A DNA stretch of 38,338 bases from Streptomyces roseochromogenus subsp. oscitans DS 12.976 (GCF_000497445.1 NZ_CM002285.1:9028954-9067291); one strand, 5' to 3'. Counted from the stretch's first letter, positions 15,408 to 24,184 are shown. Program-made: numbers and translations. The notes: a model not told the origin generated them from the sequence alone.

Positions 15408-16589
15408 TCACAGGGGCTGGCTGGCGAGGGTCGCCAGGTAGGTGCCGTACAGCAGGGACACGGTCGTGAGGCCGCCGCACAGCAGCCGGGCCCGGGTGGA
15501 GGGGTCTGTGGGCCACACCCGGGCGAGGACTCGGGCCGGTGGGATGAGGAGCGGGAACGCCGGCAGGAGGAAGCGCGGCTTGGACGAGAAGGGGCCGGAC
15601 ACCGCGACCACCAACAGCAGCAGGACGCCCGCGAAGACCATCAGCGGCAGCGGGGCGCGGTCCAGAAACAGCTGCCAGAACGACACGATGCCCGCCACGA
15701 CGACGGCCAAGGCCACCGGATAGGTCACCCAACTGCCCCGCAGCGGCATCGACTCCAGAAACCGCAGGGGCCCGACGGAGAGGTCCAGCCGAGAGTTCCA
15801 GGCACTCTGCACCTGCAGATAGCCGTGGACCAGGTCGCCGGTCCGCCGGCCCACCCACAGCACATAACCCGCCCAGCCCAGCGGACCGAGGACCGCGCCG
15901 GCCAGCAGGCCCGGGGAGGCGCGCCCCCGCTGCCGTACGACCTCGTGCGCGGCCGCGACGGCGACGGCCACGGCGGCCGCGATGCCGTTCGGCCGGGCGA
16001 GGCCGGCCAGCAGCGCCAGCGTGCCCGCGATCAGCCAGCGGCGGCGCAGCACGGCGTACAGGGACCAGGCGGCGCACGCCGTGAACAGCGGCTCGGTGTA
16101 GGCCAGGCCGAGGACGACCGATTGCGGCAGTACGGCCCACAGAGCGACGAGGGCGGTGGCGACCCTCCGCCCGTAGAGGTGCTGGCCGATCGCGTGGATG
16201 CCGCACACGGCGAGCGCCGCGGAACTCCAGGCGATCAGGAGCCCGGCCCGCCCCGCGGTCACGGGGAGTAGGCCGCGCAGGGCTCGGATGAGCCACGGAT
16301 ACAGCGGAAAGAACGCCCAGTCGGTCTGGACCGCTCCCGTGGCGGTGATGCGAAGCTGGGTCCCATAACCGTGCTCGGCGATGTGCAGGTACCAGACCGA
16401 GTCCCACCTGTGGGCGAGGCTCTTGCCGAACCGGCGGCCGGCGACCGCGTCGACCATCACCGTCAGTACGACCCCGGCAAGACGGACCGCCGCGAAGACG
16501 GCGAGAGCCCGGAGCACGCCAGGAGGACCCTGCACCCGGCCGCGGCCGGTCTCACGAGGGTCGTCGGACCGCCGCAGCGCGGAGGACAT
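15408..16589 (-). CDS. PIG-V-like polyprenyl-linked mannosyltransferase (GT-C, membrane)
   Basis: This 393-residue multi-pass protein starts at the ATG at 16589 (MSSALRRSDDP) behind GGAGAG. After a first helix (LRALAVFAAVRLAGVVLTVM) comes AHRWDSVWYLHIAEHGY, the conserved luminal loop with the acidic Asp and the WDS-Y pattern of PIG-V/Mannosyl_trans2 enzymes, then FFPLYPWLIRAL. Eight to ten further helices follow, with YTEPLF and RPNGI as later signatures. The family transfers mannose from polyprenyl-phosphate mannose to glycans at the outer membrane face. The upstream GT2 enzyme at the window start could make such a donor, but that is only a guess. Confidence 0.88.
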   Translation of the reverse strand: MSSALRRSDDPRETGRGRVQGPPGVLRALAVFAAVRLAGVVLTVMVDAVAGRRFGKSLAHRWDSVWYLHIAEHGYGTQLRITATGAVQTDWAFFPLYPWLIRALRGLLPVTAGRAGLLIAWSSAALAVCGIHAIGQHLYGRRVATALVALWAVLPQSVVLGLAYTEPLFTACAAWSLYAVLRRRWLIAGTLALLAGLARPNGIAAAVAVAVAAAHEVVRQRGRASPGLLAGAVLGPLGWAGYVLWVGRRTGDLVHGYLQVQSAWNSRLDLSVGPLRFLESMPLRGSWVTYPVALAVVVAGIVSFWQLFLDRAPLPLMVFAGVLLLLVVAVSGPFSSKPRFLLPAFPLLIPPARVLARVWPTDPSTRARLLCGGLTTVSLLYGTYLATLASQPL

Positions 16590-16685
16590 GCTCACTCTCC
16601 GACGATGAGCGGCGCAGATCACGAGCGCAATGCGTCGTCACCCGTTCGCCGTACCTCTCGTGCTGATGCCGGGGCTTGTTCTTGG

Positions 16686-18308
16686 TCAGGCGGTGGGCTC
16701 GGGGCCGTGGACGAGGCGGCCGCCCAGGAGGGTGTGGGCGGGGTTGAGGTCGCGCAGGGCTTCGCTCGGGCATCGTGCGGGGTCCCGGTCCCAGATGGTG
16801 AGGTCGGCGAGGCGGCCGGGGGTGAGGGTGCCGCGCAGGTGTTCCTCGCCGAGCAGGCGCGCGGCCTGCGTGGTGTGGAGGGCGAGGGCCTCCTCGTACG
16901 TGACGGAGTGCTCGGGACCCTGGACGCCGATGACGGTCTGCCGGGTCGTCATGCCCCAGACGGAGCGCATCGCGCCGAACTGACCGACGGGGTAGTCGGA
17001 GCCGGCGGCGACCAGCGCGCCCTGGTCCAGCCACCCCCGGGCCGGGAACAGCGCGGCGACCCGCTCCGGTCCCCAGAACTCGCGCTCGACGTCGGCGGTG
17101 TCGTGCAGCAGCGGCTGCTGGATGGTGACGGGGATGCCCAACGCGACGGCGCGGGCCCGCTGTCCGGGGCCGGCCAGAGCCCCGTGCTCCATGACGAGGG
17201 TGCCCGCGGGCAGGCCGGGATGGTTGCGCAGCACGCGCTCGTAGACGTCGAGGAGGATGCGCACGGCACGGTCGCCGTAGGCGTGGGTACCGACCCGCCA
17301 CCCCCGCCGGACCACGGCTTCCACGGCCTCGACCAGCGCGTCGGGCTCCCAGGTCAGGGTGCCCGAGAAGGCGTGGTCGCAGGCGTACGGCTCCTCGGTG
17401 GCTCCGGCCTCCAGGCCGCCGTCGAGACCGAACTTGACCCCCCACACGCGCAGCCCCGGGTCGGCGCCGTAGCGCCAGTCCTCCATGGCGTCGAGCAGGT
17501 CCTCCACCTGGGCGGCGCTGGACAGGCCGAACGCGGATATCAGCGCGCGCACCCGGGTGTGGAGCGCCCCGGCCTCGCGGGCGGCCAGCAGAACGGCGTA
17601 GTCGTCGAGCGAGACGGCGCAGTCGCGCACGGTGCCGATCCCCGTGGCGGCGTACCGGCCGCTGGCCAGCCGGAGCCCGTCGATGCGCTGCGCCCGGCTC
17701 CGCGCCGGAACGTGCCGCTCCACCAGGCCCAGCGCGTTGTCGATGAGCCTGCCGTTGAGCCGGCCGTCGGCATCCCGCCCGATCACGCCACCGGCCGGTA
17801 CAGGCGTGTCCTCCGTGATACCCGCCAGCCGCAGGGCGTAGCTGTTGACCACGTCGTTGTGGCCGCCGCGCTTGACCAGGACCGGGTGGCGGTCGGTGGC
17901 CTGGTCGAGTTCGGCGGCGGTGGGCATACGGCGCTCCGCCAGATGGAGTTCCTGCCAGTTCGTGGTCGTACGGATCCACTCGCCCTCGGGCGTCGTGGCG
18001 GCCCGCTGCCGGATCAGGTCCAGGAACTCAGCGAGGGTGCGCGCCTGGTGGACCGGTACGTCATGTGCGCTGTGGCCCGCGAAGATCAGATGGGTGTGCG
18101 TGTCGTCGAACGCCGGCAGCACCGTGGCCCCGGGCACGTCCAGGACCCGGGTACGCGCGGTCACCCATCCGTCGAGCCCCTTCGGATCGGATGACACCGC
18201 GGCGATGCGATCGCCCCGCACCGCCAGCGCCCGCTGCGGCTCCTGACCGGGCACCAGCGTGTGCACCGCGGCGGCTCGCACCAGCAGATCGGCACCGTGA
18301 TCGTTCAT
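16686..18308 (-). CDS. YtcJ-like amidohydrolase (metal-dependent hydrolase)
   Basis: This 540-residue protein uses the ATG at 18308 (MNDHGADLLV) behind GGGAGACG. The layout is that of Amidohydro_3/YtcJ: a small beta domain, H71 and H73 in the FDDTHTHL metal motif, HAYGDRAV and MEHGAL for later metal/substrate histidines, and SDYPVGQFGAM with the catalytic Asp. GRLADLTIWDRDP closes the beta domain. Members hydrolyse amide or imine bonds in small molecules such as formamides and N-acyl compounds. The substrate is unknown. It is divergent from a double-HTH Lrp-type regulator whose start is 126 bp away, a layout that suggests control of this hydrolase. Confidence 0.92.
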   Translation of the reverse strand: MNDHGADLLVRAAAVHTLVPGQEPQRALAVRGDRIAAVSSDPKGLDGWVTARTRVLDVPGATVLPAFDDTHTHLIFAGHSAHDVPVHQARTLAEFLDLIRQRAATTPEGEWIRTTTNWQELHLAERRMPTAAELDQATDRHPVLVKRGGHNDVVNSYALRLAGITEDTPVPAGGVIGRDADGRLNGRLIDNALGLVERHVPARSRAQRIDGLRLASGRYAATGIGTVRDCAVSLDDYAVLLAAREAGALHTRVRALISAFGLSSAAQVEDLLDAMEDWRYGADPGLRVWGVKFGLDGGLEAGATEEPYACDHAFSGTLTWEPDALVEAVEAVVRRGWRVGTHAYGDRAVRILLDVYERVLRNHPGLPAGTLVMEHGALAGPGQRARAVALGIPVTIQQPLLHDTADVEREFWGPERVAALFPARGWLDQGALVAAGSDYPVGQFGAMRSVWGMTTRQTVIGVQGPEHSVTYEEALALHTTQAARLLGEEHLRGTLTPGRLADLTIWDRDPARCPSEALRDLNPAHTLLGGRLVHGPEPTA

Positions 18309-18434
18309 GGTCGTCTCCCACATCAGCCCGATGACCTCCGACCAGACCGTTGTACGGGTCCGCAGCAGACAGCCTCACATTCGGCGGTCGTTCGCATAGG
18401 AAATCCGACATCACCGGGCCCTAGGATGCCGATC
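18309..18434. promoter_or_regulatory. Divergent promoter region of amidohydrolase and Lrp-type regulator
   Basis: This 126-bp gap must serve both genes. Its segment around 18385-18410 (GTTCGCATAGGAAATCCGAC) is relatively AT-rich and is the best place for a promoter or Lrp-type site. No clear long dyad is visible. Confidence 0.35.
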
Positions 18435-19406
18435 ATGCGACAGGCTCTCGACGAGACCGACCGCCGGATCGTGGCCGTTCTCCTCGCCTCGCCCCGTGCC
18501 CCCTGGCGTGAGGTCGGCCGCGTCCTCGGACTGTCGGAGCGCACCGTCGTACGCCGCGCCGCTCCGCTGTACGCCGACGGCACCCTGCGGGCCACCGTCG
18601 TCCGCAACCCCGCGTGCTTCCCCGGCCTGGTGCCCATCGCCCTGCGCATCCGCTGCCGCCCACACCAGATCCGGCAGGTGGCCCGCGCCCTCGCAGGCCG
18701 CGGCGACACCGTGTGGGTCGACATCCTCGGCGGCGGCGACGAGGTCTCCGCCGTCTTCTTCCTCGACGGCCCCGAGGCCCGCAACGCGCTTCTGCTGCGC
18801 GACCTGCCAGCGACCGACGCCGTGCACTCCTGGACCGCCCACACCCTGTTGCGGGTCTTCCCCACCGCGTTCCGCTGGACCGCCGGCCTGCTCTCACCGG
18901 AGGAAGCCGACCGGCTCACCCCCGCCCCGACGACCGCGCGGCCCGAGCCGCTGGACCTCGACAGGACGCTGATCGCGGCCCTCGCGGAGGACGGCCGCAG
19001 CACGTACACCGAACTCGCCCGCCGCGCGGGCACCACCGCGCTCACCGCCCGCCGGCGCCTCGACGCGCTCGTGCGCGGCCAGGTCCTGCGCCTGGCCACC
19101 GAGGTGGACCTCGCCCTGCTCGGCGCGCACGCCGAGGCCCTGCTGTGGATCAACGCGCAGCCCGGCGCACTGCAGGAGACCGCCGAGACTGTCGCCAGCC
19201 ACCCGCAGGTCCGGTTCACCGCCGCGACGACCGGACCCGCCAACCTGCTGGTCGCCGTAGCCGCGGCCGACCTGGACGCCCTCTACGCCTTCCTCGTCAC
19301 CGTGATCGGCCCGCTCGGCGGGATCACCGCGATCGACACGACCCCGCTCCTGGCGACGGCCAAACGCACCGGCCTCACCCGCCGCTCACCCGGAGGCGGT
19401 CCGTGA
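18435..19406 (+). CDS. Lrp/AsnC-family regulator with two HTH domains
   Basis: This 323-residue protein carries the AsnC-type winged helix twice. The first begins at residue 4 (ALDETDRRIVAVLLASPRAP; VGRVLGLSERTVVRRAAPLY). The second is at about residues 178-230 (LDRTLIAALAEDGRSTYTEL; RRAGTTALTARRRLDALV). Each is followed by an RAM-like ligand-binding region (VPIALRIRCRPHQIRQVARA; AEALLWINAQPGALQETAET). Double Lrp proteins are about twice the usual 150 residues, as here. ATG 18435 is chosen because AGGAT precedes it by about 9 nt; the in-frame ATG at 18426 is an alternative. It probably responds to an amino acid or amide-type effector and controls the divergent amidohydrolase. Confidence 0.9.
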   Translation: MRQALDETDRRIVAVLLASPRAPWREVGRVLGLSERTVVRRAAPLYADGTLRATVVRNPACFPGLVPIALRIRCRPHQIRQVARALAGRGDTVWVDILGGGDEVSAVFFLDGPEARNALLLRDLPATDAVHSWTAHTLLRVFPTAFRWTAGLLSPEEADRLTPAPTTARPEPLDLDRTLIAALAEDGRSTYTELARRAGTTALTARRRLDALVRGQVLRLATEVDLALLGAHAEALLWINAQPGALQETAETVASHPQVRFTAATTGPANLLVAVAAADLDALYAFLVTVIGPLGGITAIDTTPLLATAKRTGLTRRSPGGGP

Positions 19407-19770
19407 CGTGCCCCGGTCCCGCCGGCAGGCGGCGAGCAGGAAGAGCCAGATCTCGCCGACGGTGGGGAAGCAGGCGATGACGTGCCGGAGCCGCTTGAGC
19501 GGAACCTCGCCCGTGGCCGCGATGGTCGCCGAGTGCTGCAGCTTGCTGACGCCGGGTCCGACGAACGTCACGCCGAGCAGCACCTCCCGGTCCAGGTCGA
19601 CTACCAGCCGGGCATGACCCCGGTAGCCGTCGGCGTACAGATGGGTGCCCTGCGCGGCGTTGAAGTCGAGGTCGACGGTCTTGATCCGGTGACCTGCGGC
19701 CGCAGCAGGACCTTGCTGGGGACGCGGGCTCAGTAGGAGCATTCACCGCCGGTCAATTTCCCCGCATCGC
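19386..19770 (-). pseudogene. FAD-dependent pyridine nucleotide-disulfide oxidoreductase, internally deleted remnant
   Basis: Two parts of one flavoenzyme are left. From about 19768 the minus strand reads AGKLTGGECSY-stop-ARVPSKVLLRP. This matches the redox motif of mercuric-reductase-like enzymes, usually GGECSYWACxPSK, with Trp changed to TGA and the second redox Cys changed to Arg. About 30 bp on, in another frame, comes the dimerisation domain: HRIKTVDLDFNAAQGTHLYA, DGYRGHARLVVDLDREVLLG, ATGEVPLKRLRHVIACFPTV, GEIWLFLLA. The FAD/NAD core of some 300 residues between them is gone. The 3' end overlaps the Lrp gene's end by about 20 bp. Confidence 0.75.
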
Positions 19771-20378
19771 GATCGCTGCTGCTGGTGAGCTGTTCTCGGG
19801 GCCGCCGGTGAGCTGTTCGCGGATCGCTCGACGGTGCTCGACGGCGATCGGCCTCGCGCCGGCCGAGCGGACCGCGCGCTGCCCGTCGGAGGCCGCAGGC
19901 CGGGGCAGTCGGTGTTGCGACTGCGGAGCCCGTGTGCCGACCATGGACATGTGCGCCCCGGCGCGGGTGCGGGGCGGACAAGCAGCACTCGCCATTGTCG
20001 TACCGCGCACTGACGACCGTCATCCGCCCACCCACAGGCCCGGGATCCGGCCTGCGGATCCATGGAACCGCGAGATGTGCCCTTTGGTGGGCCCTGGCCA
20101 TGTGGCTCACCAAGAGCGGCCATAAGCGTCGACTCTGACCGCCGCGTAGGCCCTCACCAGCGGTGCCGGCCGGCCGGTGCGCAAGCGGCGACCGGAGCGG
20201 CCCGGTCGGCCCAGCGCTGATGACCGGCATGAGCGCGGCCTGTCGCGGGACCGGAATCCCCGGAAGGCGTCGGCTCTTTGGACTTCCGTTACCTCACGGA
20301 CGAGGTGACGGGGCGACGGACCGCGGACACACCGCACCCTCGTCCGCCCCCGACTTTTCGATACGAAGGACGGCCCCC
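19771..20378. other. Gene-free stretch with a short tandem duplication
   Basis: No frame on either strand shows a recognisable domain or consistent codon bias; the several overlapping frames are typical of random high-GC sequence. GGTGAGCTGTTC occurs at 19784-19795 and again at 19807-19818, a partial tandem duplication of a 23-bp unit. An AT-richer patch (CTTTTCGATACGAAGGACGG) immediately before 20379 provides the ribosome site GAAGGA of the broken SDR gene. Lost parts of the flanking pseudogenes may once have filled this space. Confidence 0.4.
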
Positions 20379-20597
20379 ATGGCTTCTGTTGATCTGACCG
20401 GGCGGGTGGCTCTGGTGACCGGGGCGACCAGCGGAATCGGCGCCGTGACCGCGATGCTGCTCGCCGAGCGCGGTGCGCACGTGCTGGTCGCGGGACGCGA
20501 CGCAGCCCGCGGCGAGAGCGTCGTCAACGGCATCCGGGCGCGCGGCGGCAAGGCGGACTTCGTCGCCGACGACCTGCGGGACGCGGCCTCGGCCGGC
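20379..20597 (+). pseudogene. SDR gene, 5' fragment (truncated)
   Basis: The ATG at 20379, behind GAAGGA, opens a clean SDR N-terminus: MASVDLTGRVALVTGATSGI, then AERGAHVLVAGRDAARGESV and GGKADFVADDLRDAAS. It carries the TGATSGIG cofactor motif and the DD that binds adenine. Homology stops near residue 72. The frame then runs on as Arg/Pro-rich nonsense to 20669. The NNAG motif, Ser and YxxxK active site are absent. The break coincides with the end of the oppositely oriented MBL fragment, so one deletion removed the 3' halves of both genes. Confidence 0.8.
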
Positions 20598-20760
20598 GGC
20601 CGGCCCAGCAGGGCACCGCGTTCAGCAGCGCTGCGCCGACCTCGGCCCAGCCGACGTCGACGAGGGTGAAGCCGTCGTCGCCGTCGATCAGGAAGGCGGT
20701 GTCCCGTGGAGTCGTCGCGATCCGGGTGATGCCCGGGGCGATCTGCTGATGTGTCGTCAT
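20598..20760 (-). pseudogene. MBL-fold metallohydrolase, 5' fragment (truncated)
   Basis: From the ATG at 20760 the minus strand encodes MTTHQQIAPGITRIATTPRD followed by TAFLIDGDDGFTLVDVGWAE and VGAALLNAV, the first two strands of a metallo-beta-lactamase fold with the LVDVG turn. It ends before the metal-binding HxHxDH motif, so it cannot be active. It meets the SDR fragment tail to tail at about 20597. The upstream dehydratase remnant ends within a few bases of this start, so the two were once probably translationally coupled. Confidence 0.75.
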
Positions 20761-21135
20761 CTCTCAGCTCCCGGATCCGCTCGGGGCAGGGGACATGGCC
20801 TTCGCGGGCGAGTTTGGGCGGGATGCCGCCCGCGACGAGGAGGTCCAGGACCAACGGGGGAAGCGCTCCGCCCTTGAGACCGAGACCGGACGCTGTGTTC
20901 TCGACTCGGCCCTGGGCGAAGTGCAGGCGCATGGTGGCGCCGTCGCCGAAGGCGGCCGTGATCCCGGGACCGTCAGGGCGGGCAGGCCGTGGTTGACGCG
21001 GTTGCGCAGGAACAGCGAGTTCAACTCCTCGGCCACCAGCGCGGCCACACCCAGTTCGCGGAAGAGGGCGGCGACCGGGCCGGCGTTCCGCCGGTTCGGG
21101 CAGCGGCAGGGAGACCCTCCCGGATCCGCTCGCAC
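20761..21135 (-). pseudogene. 3-isopropylmalate dehydratase small-subunit-like remnant, frameshifted
   Basis: The minus strand encodes [20 protein letters not shown] then [15 protein letters not shown], like the swivel domain of LeuD/aconitase small subunits. After VPG the frame changes: the other frame continues [40 protein letters not shown] and [13 protein letters not shown]. Restoring one G in CCGGGATC (near 20968) would rejoin them as VPGIT, so a single-base deletion explains the break. The N-terminal GRNFGCGSSRE-type loop is degraded beyond recognition. No large subunit is nearby. It would have been part of an isopropylmalate or related hydro-lyase. Confidence 0.7.
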
Positions 21136-21173
21136 TCCACATCTGTGACCATGCGACGCCGCTGCCCACGGGG

Positions 21174-21218
21174 CGGCCCGGGCCGGGAGTGAGACGGGCT
21201 CGTTCCCGGCCCGGGCCG
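21174..21218 (-). terminator. Terminator hairpin after metE
   Basis: A perfect 15-bp stem, CGGCCCGGGCCGGGA (21174-21188) with its complement at 21204-21218, encloses a 15-nt loop. It begins about 20 nt beyond the metE stop codon and is the strongest hairpin in this part of the window. Confidence 0.85.
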
Positions 21219-21237
21219 GATGTCCGGTGCGGATCCG

Positions 21238-23547
21238 CTACAGCTCCGCTCGTACCGCGCGGGCGGCCGCGACCAGGTTCTCCAGCGAGGCGCGGGTCTC
21301 CGGCCAGCCGCGGGTCTTCAGGCCGCAGTCGGGGTTGACCCACAGCCGTTCGGCGGGCATCGCCCGCAGGCCGGTGCGCAGCAGTTCGGCCGCCTCCTGT
21401 GTGCCGGGGACGCGCGGGGAGTGGATGTCATAGACACCGGGTCCGGCCTCGCGCGGGTAGCCGTGCGCGGCCAGTTCCCGGGCGACCTGCATATGGGAGC
21501 GGGCGGCCTCCAGGCTGATCACATCGGCGTCGAGGTCGTCGATGGCCTGGACGATGTCACCGAACTCGGCGTAACACATGTGGGTGTGGATCTGGGTGTC
21601 CGGGCGTACGCCACCCGTGCTGAGCCGGAACGCCTCGGTGGCCCAGGAGAGATAGGCGGCGCGGCCGGCGGCGCGCAGCGGCAGGGTCTCGCGCAGCGCC
21701 GGCTCGTCGACCTGGATCACCGAAGTCCCCGCCTCCTCCAGGTCGTTCACCTCGTCGCGCAGGGCGAGGGCGACCTGCCGGGCGGTCTCGGCGAGGGGCT
21801 GGTCGTCGCGGACGAAGGACCAGGCGAGCATCGTGACGGGGCCGGTGAGCATGCCCTTGACGGGGCGGTCCGTCAGTGACTGGGCGTACCGCGTCCAGCG
21901 CACGGTCATCGGTGCCGGCCGCGCGACGTCACCGGCGAGGATCGGCGGGCGGACGTAGCGGGTGCCGTAGGACTGGACCCAGCCGTGCTGGGTGGCGAGG
22001 TAGCCGGTGAGCTGTTCAGCGAAGTACTGGACCATGTCGTTGCGTTCGGGCTCACCGTGGACCAGGACGTCGAGTCCGGTCTTCTCCTGGAAGGAGATCA
22101 CCTCGCGGATCTCCGCCTCGACGCGCTCCTCGTAGCCGGTCGCGCCGATGCGGCCGGCACGCAGGTCGGCGCGGGCTGTGCGCAGTTCGGCGGTCTGCGG
22201 GAACGAACCGATCGTGGTCGTGGGCAGCAGCGGCAGACCGAGGCGGGCACGCTGGGCCGAGGCCCGCTCGGCGTACGGCTGGGAGCGGCGCGCGTCGGCC
22301 TCGGTGACGGCGGCCGCACGAGCCCGTACGGCCGCGTCGCGGGTGAGGGGGGAGCGGGCGCGGGAGGCCAGGTCGGCCCGGTTCGCGGCCAGTTCCGCGG
22401 CGATCGTGTCGACGCCGTGGGTGAGGCCCTTGGCGAGGGTGACGACCTCGGCGGTCTTCTGCCGGGCGAAGGCGAGCCAGCGCAGGATCTGCGGCTCGAT
22501 GTCCCGTTCCACGGCGGCGTCGAGCGGCACATGCAGGAGGGAGCAGGACGGCGACACGTCGACACGGTCCGCGAGACCGAGCAGGGTGCCGAGCGTGGCG
22601 AGGGACTGCTTGAGGTCGTTGACCCAGATGTTGCGGCCGTTGACGACGCCGGCGACCAGGCGCTTGCCGGGCAGCCCGCCGACGGCCGCGAGGGCGTCGA
22701 GGTTGGCGGCGGCCGCCTCGGTGAAGTCCAGGGCCAGGCCCTCGACCGGAGCCTTGGCCAGCACGGGCAGCGCCTCGCCGAGCCGGTCGAAATAGGAGGC
22801 CACCAGCAGTTGGGGCCGGTCGGCGAGGGCTCCGAGATCGCGGTAGGCGCGGGCTGCGGCGTTCAGTTCGGCCGGGGTACGGTCCTGCACGAGCGCGGGC
22901 TCGTCGAGCTGGACCCACTCGGCGCCGGCCGCACGCAGGTCGGCGAGGATCTCGCCGTACACCGGCAGCAGCCGGTCCAGCAGGGTGAGCGGTTCGAAGT
23001 CGCCGGCCACGCCGGGCGCGGGCTTGGCCAGCAGCAGGTAGGTGACGGGCCCGACGAGGACGGGCCGGGCGGTCAGGCCCAGACCGACGGCCTCCTTGAG
23101 CTCCGCCACCTGCTTGGCCGAGTCGGCCGTGAACACCGTGTCCGGGCCCAACTCGGGCACAAGATAGTGGTAGTTGGTGTCGAACCACTTGGTCATCTCC
23201 AGCGGCGCGACGTCCTGGGTCCCGCGCGCCAGGGCGAAGTACCCGGCGAGCGGATCCGCGGCGACCGCGTCCCGGTGGCGTGCGGGGATCGCGCCGAGCA
23301 TGACGGTGGTGTCGAGTACATGGTCGTAGTACGAGAAGTCGCCGGTCGGCGCCTCGTCGACGCCGGCGTCCGCCAACTGCCGCCAGGTACCGCGGCGCAG
23401 TTCGGCCGCGGTGGCCCGGAGGGTGTCGGCGGTGACACGGCCCTTCCAGTAGCCCTCGATCGCCTTCTTCAGTTCGCGGTTCCTGCCCTGGCGGGGGTAG
23501 CCGTACACGGTGGCCCGTGCTGCCGCGGCTGCGGACTTGCTGGTCAC
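21238..23547 (-). CDS. metE: Cobalamin-independent methionine synthase
   Basis: This 769-residue protein transfers the methyl group of 5-methyltetrahydropteroyl-triglutamate to homocysteine. The start is the GTG at 23547 ([21 protein letters not shown]), directly behind AAGGAGATCTCC; the longer open frame (to 23628) lacks a site. The N-terminal half has [20 protein letters not shown] and the C-terminal half [15 protein letters not shown]. The zinc ligands are H656, C658 (THMCYAEF), E680 (SLEAAR) and C741 ([11 protein letters not shown]), each offset by exactly 15 from E. coli H641, C643, E665 and C726. [13 protein letters not shown] is the homocysteine loop. It is controlled by a cobalamin riboswitch in its leader. 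Confidence 0.97.
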   Translation of the reverse strand: MTSKSAAAAARATVYGYPRQGRNRELKKAIEGYWKGRVTADTLRATAAELRRGTWRQLADAGVDEAPTGDFSYYDHVLDTTVMLGAIPARHRDAVAADPLAGYFALARGTQDVAPLEMTKWFDTNYHYLVPELGPDTVFTADSAKQVAELKEAVGLGLTARPVLVGPVTYLLLAKPAPGVAGDFEPLTLLDRLLPVYGEILADLRAAGAEWVQLDEPALVQDRTPAELNAAARAYRDLGALADRPQLLVASYFDRLGEALPVLAKAPVEGLALDFTEAAAANLDALAAVGGLPGKRLVAGVVNGRNIWVNDLKQSLATLGTLLGLADRVDVSPSCSLLHVPLDAAVERDIEPQILRWLAFARQKTAEVVTLAKGLTHGVDTIAAELAANRADLASRARSPLTRDAAVRARAAAVTEADARRSQPYAERASAQRARLGLPLLPTTTIGSFPQTAELRTARADLRAGRIGATGYEERVEAEIREVISFQEKTGLDVLVHGEPERNDMVQYFAEQLTGYLATQHGWVQSYGTRYVRPPILAGDVARPAPMTVRWTRYAQSLTDRPVKGMLTGPVTMLAWSFVRDDQPLAETARQVALALRDEVNDLEEAGTSVIQVDEPALRETLPLRAAGRAAYLSWATEAFRLSTGGVRPDTQIHTHMCYAEFGDIVQAIDDLDADVISLEAARSHMQVARELAAHGYPREAGPGVYDIHSPRVPGTQEAAELLRTGLRAMPAERLWVNPDCGLKTRGWPETRASLENLVAAARAVRAEL

Positions 23548-23715
23548 GGAGATCTCCTTCGCGAGATGAATCCCTGAGATCCCGGCGACGGGACGAGAGC
23601 GCGAAGGGGGTGACGGACCGGGCGACAACGGCCCACGGCCGCCCGCTCGGTTGTCTGCGCCGACCCGCCCTCGAGGTCACCGGGATGTCCGTGCACGAGT
23701 CGTCCCGCACACGGG

Positions 23716-23914
23716 CAGTTGGCAGGTCTTCGGACTCGCGGGCACGTCCTCTCCCAGGAGGACACCTACTGGCCGTCGCTTCCCGGGCCCGGTACATCGG
23801 ACCCAGTGCGTATGACGGCGGTCGTTCCCGCTCACCGCTGCGGGGCAGTCCCGGATTCCCACCGGGTTCCCTCTTGCGACGCGTCCCGCCTGGCTGACGG
23901 GGCGAACCAGCTGC
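23716..23914 (-). ncRNA. Cobalamin (B12) riboswitch in the metE leader
   Basis: On the minus strand, GGAACCCGGTGGGAATCCGG and GGACTGCCCCGCAGCGGT give the conserved B12-riboswitch core. GCGAGTCCGAAGACCTGCC is the 3' B12 box. The outer helix closes with GCAGCTGG (23914-23907) against CCAACTGC (23723-23716). It ends 169 nt before the metE start. Adenosylcobalamin binding is expected to lower metE expression when a B12-dependent synthase can work. The expression platform is not certain: the ribosome site lies in GGAGATCTCC, a self-complementary stretch that could be masked, and GC-rich hairpins lie between 23600 and 23660. Confidence 0.95.
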
Positions 23915-24184
23915 AGAAGTCACCCTACGGGGCCGACCGGAGACGCGGTGGCGTACGTCCGGCATTCGGAAGGTGAGGTGAGACACGCGGCCGCGGCCCG
24001 CCCTGCGAATTCCCGGGAGGACGGTCTCCAGGTGCCTCGGCACGGTGCGGGAACGGGCGGTGCGACCCGTCGGCGGGCTGATTGAAGCCGGTCGGGTGAT
24101 TGACGGGCCGGTCCCGGCTTGGGAGCGGCCCGTCGCGGGCTCGGGCGGAGAGACTGCGGCCATCCCAGTGGAGGTGGCGAACAT
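23915..24184. promoter_or_regulatory. Divergent promoter region of the metE leader and flavin monooxygenase
   Basis: This stretch must contain the metE transcription start (minus strand, above 23914) and the promoter of the gene at 24185. GGAGG at 24173-24177 is the ribosome site for the latter. No additional gene or strong repeat is visible. Confidence 0.4.

Noticed and set aside
14017..16407. 796-codon minus-strand frame
   Set aside because: It crosses three different annotated regions, on both coding and antisense sides, without any domain.
18335..18352. Possible DasR site (GACCAGACC) in the amidohydrolase/Lrp gap
   Set aside because: Only one half resembles the dre consensus; the symmetrical half is missing.
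19771..20378. Possible insertion-sequence remnant between the oxidoreductase and SDR fragments
   Set aside because: No transposase motif or terminal inverted repeats could be found in any frame.
21985..23577. 530-codon plus-strand frame across metE
   Set aside because: It is the complement of a certain gene with all zinc ligands; the translation is low-complexity.
24119..24184. Earlier start of the flavin monooxygenase
   Set aside because: No ribosome site, and the added residues are not part of the ACAD fold.
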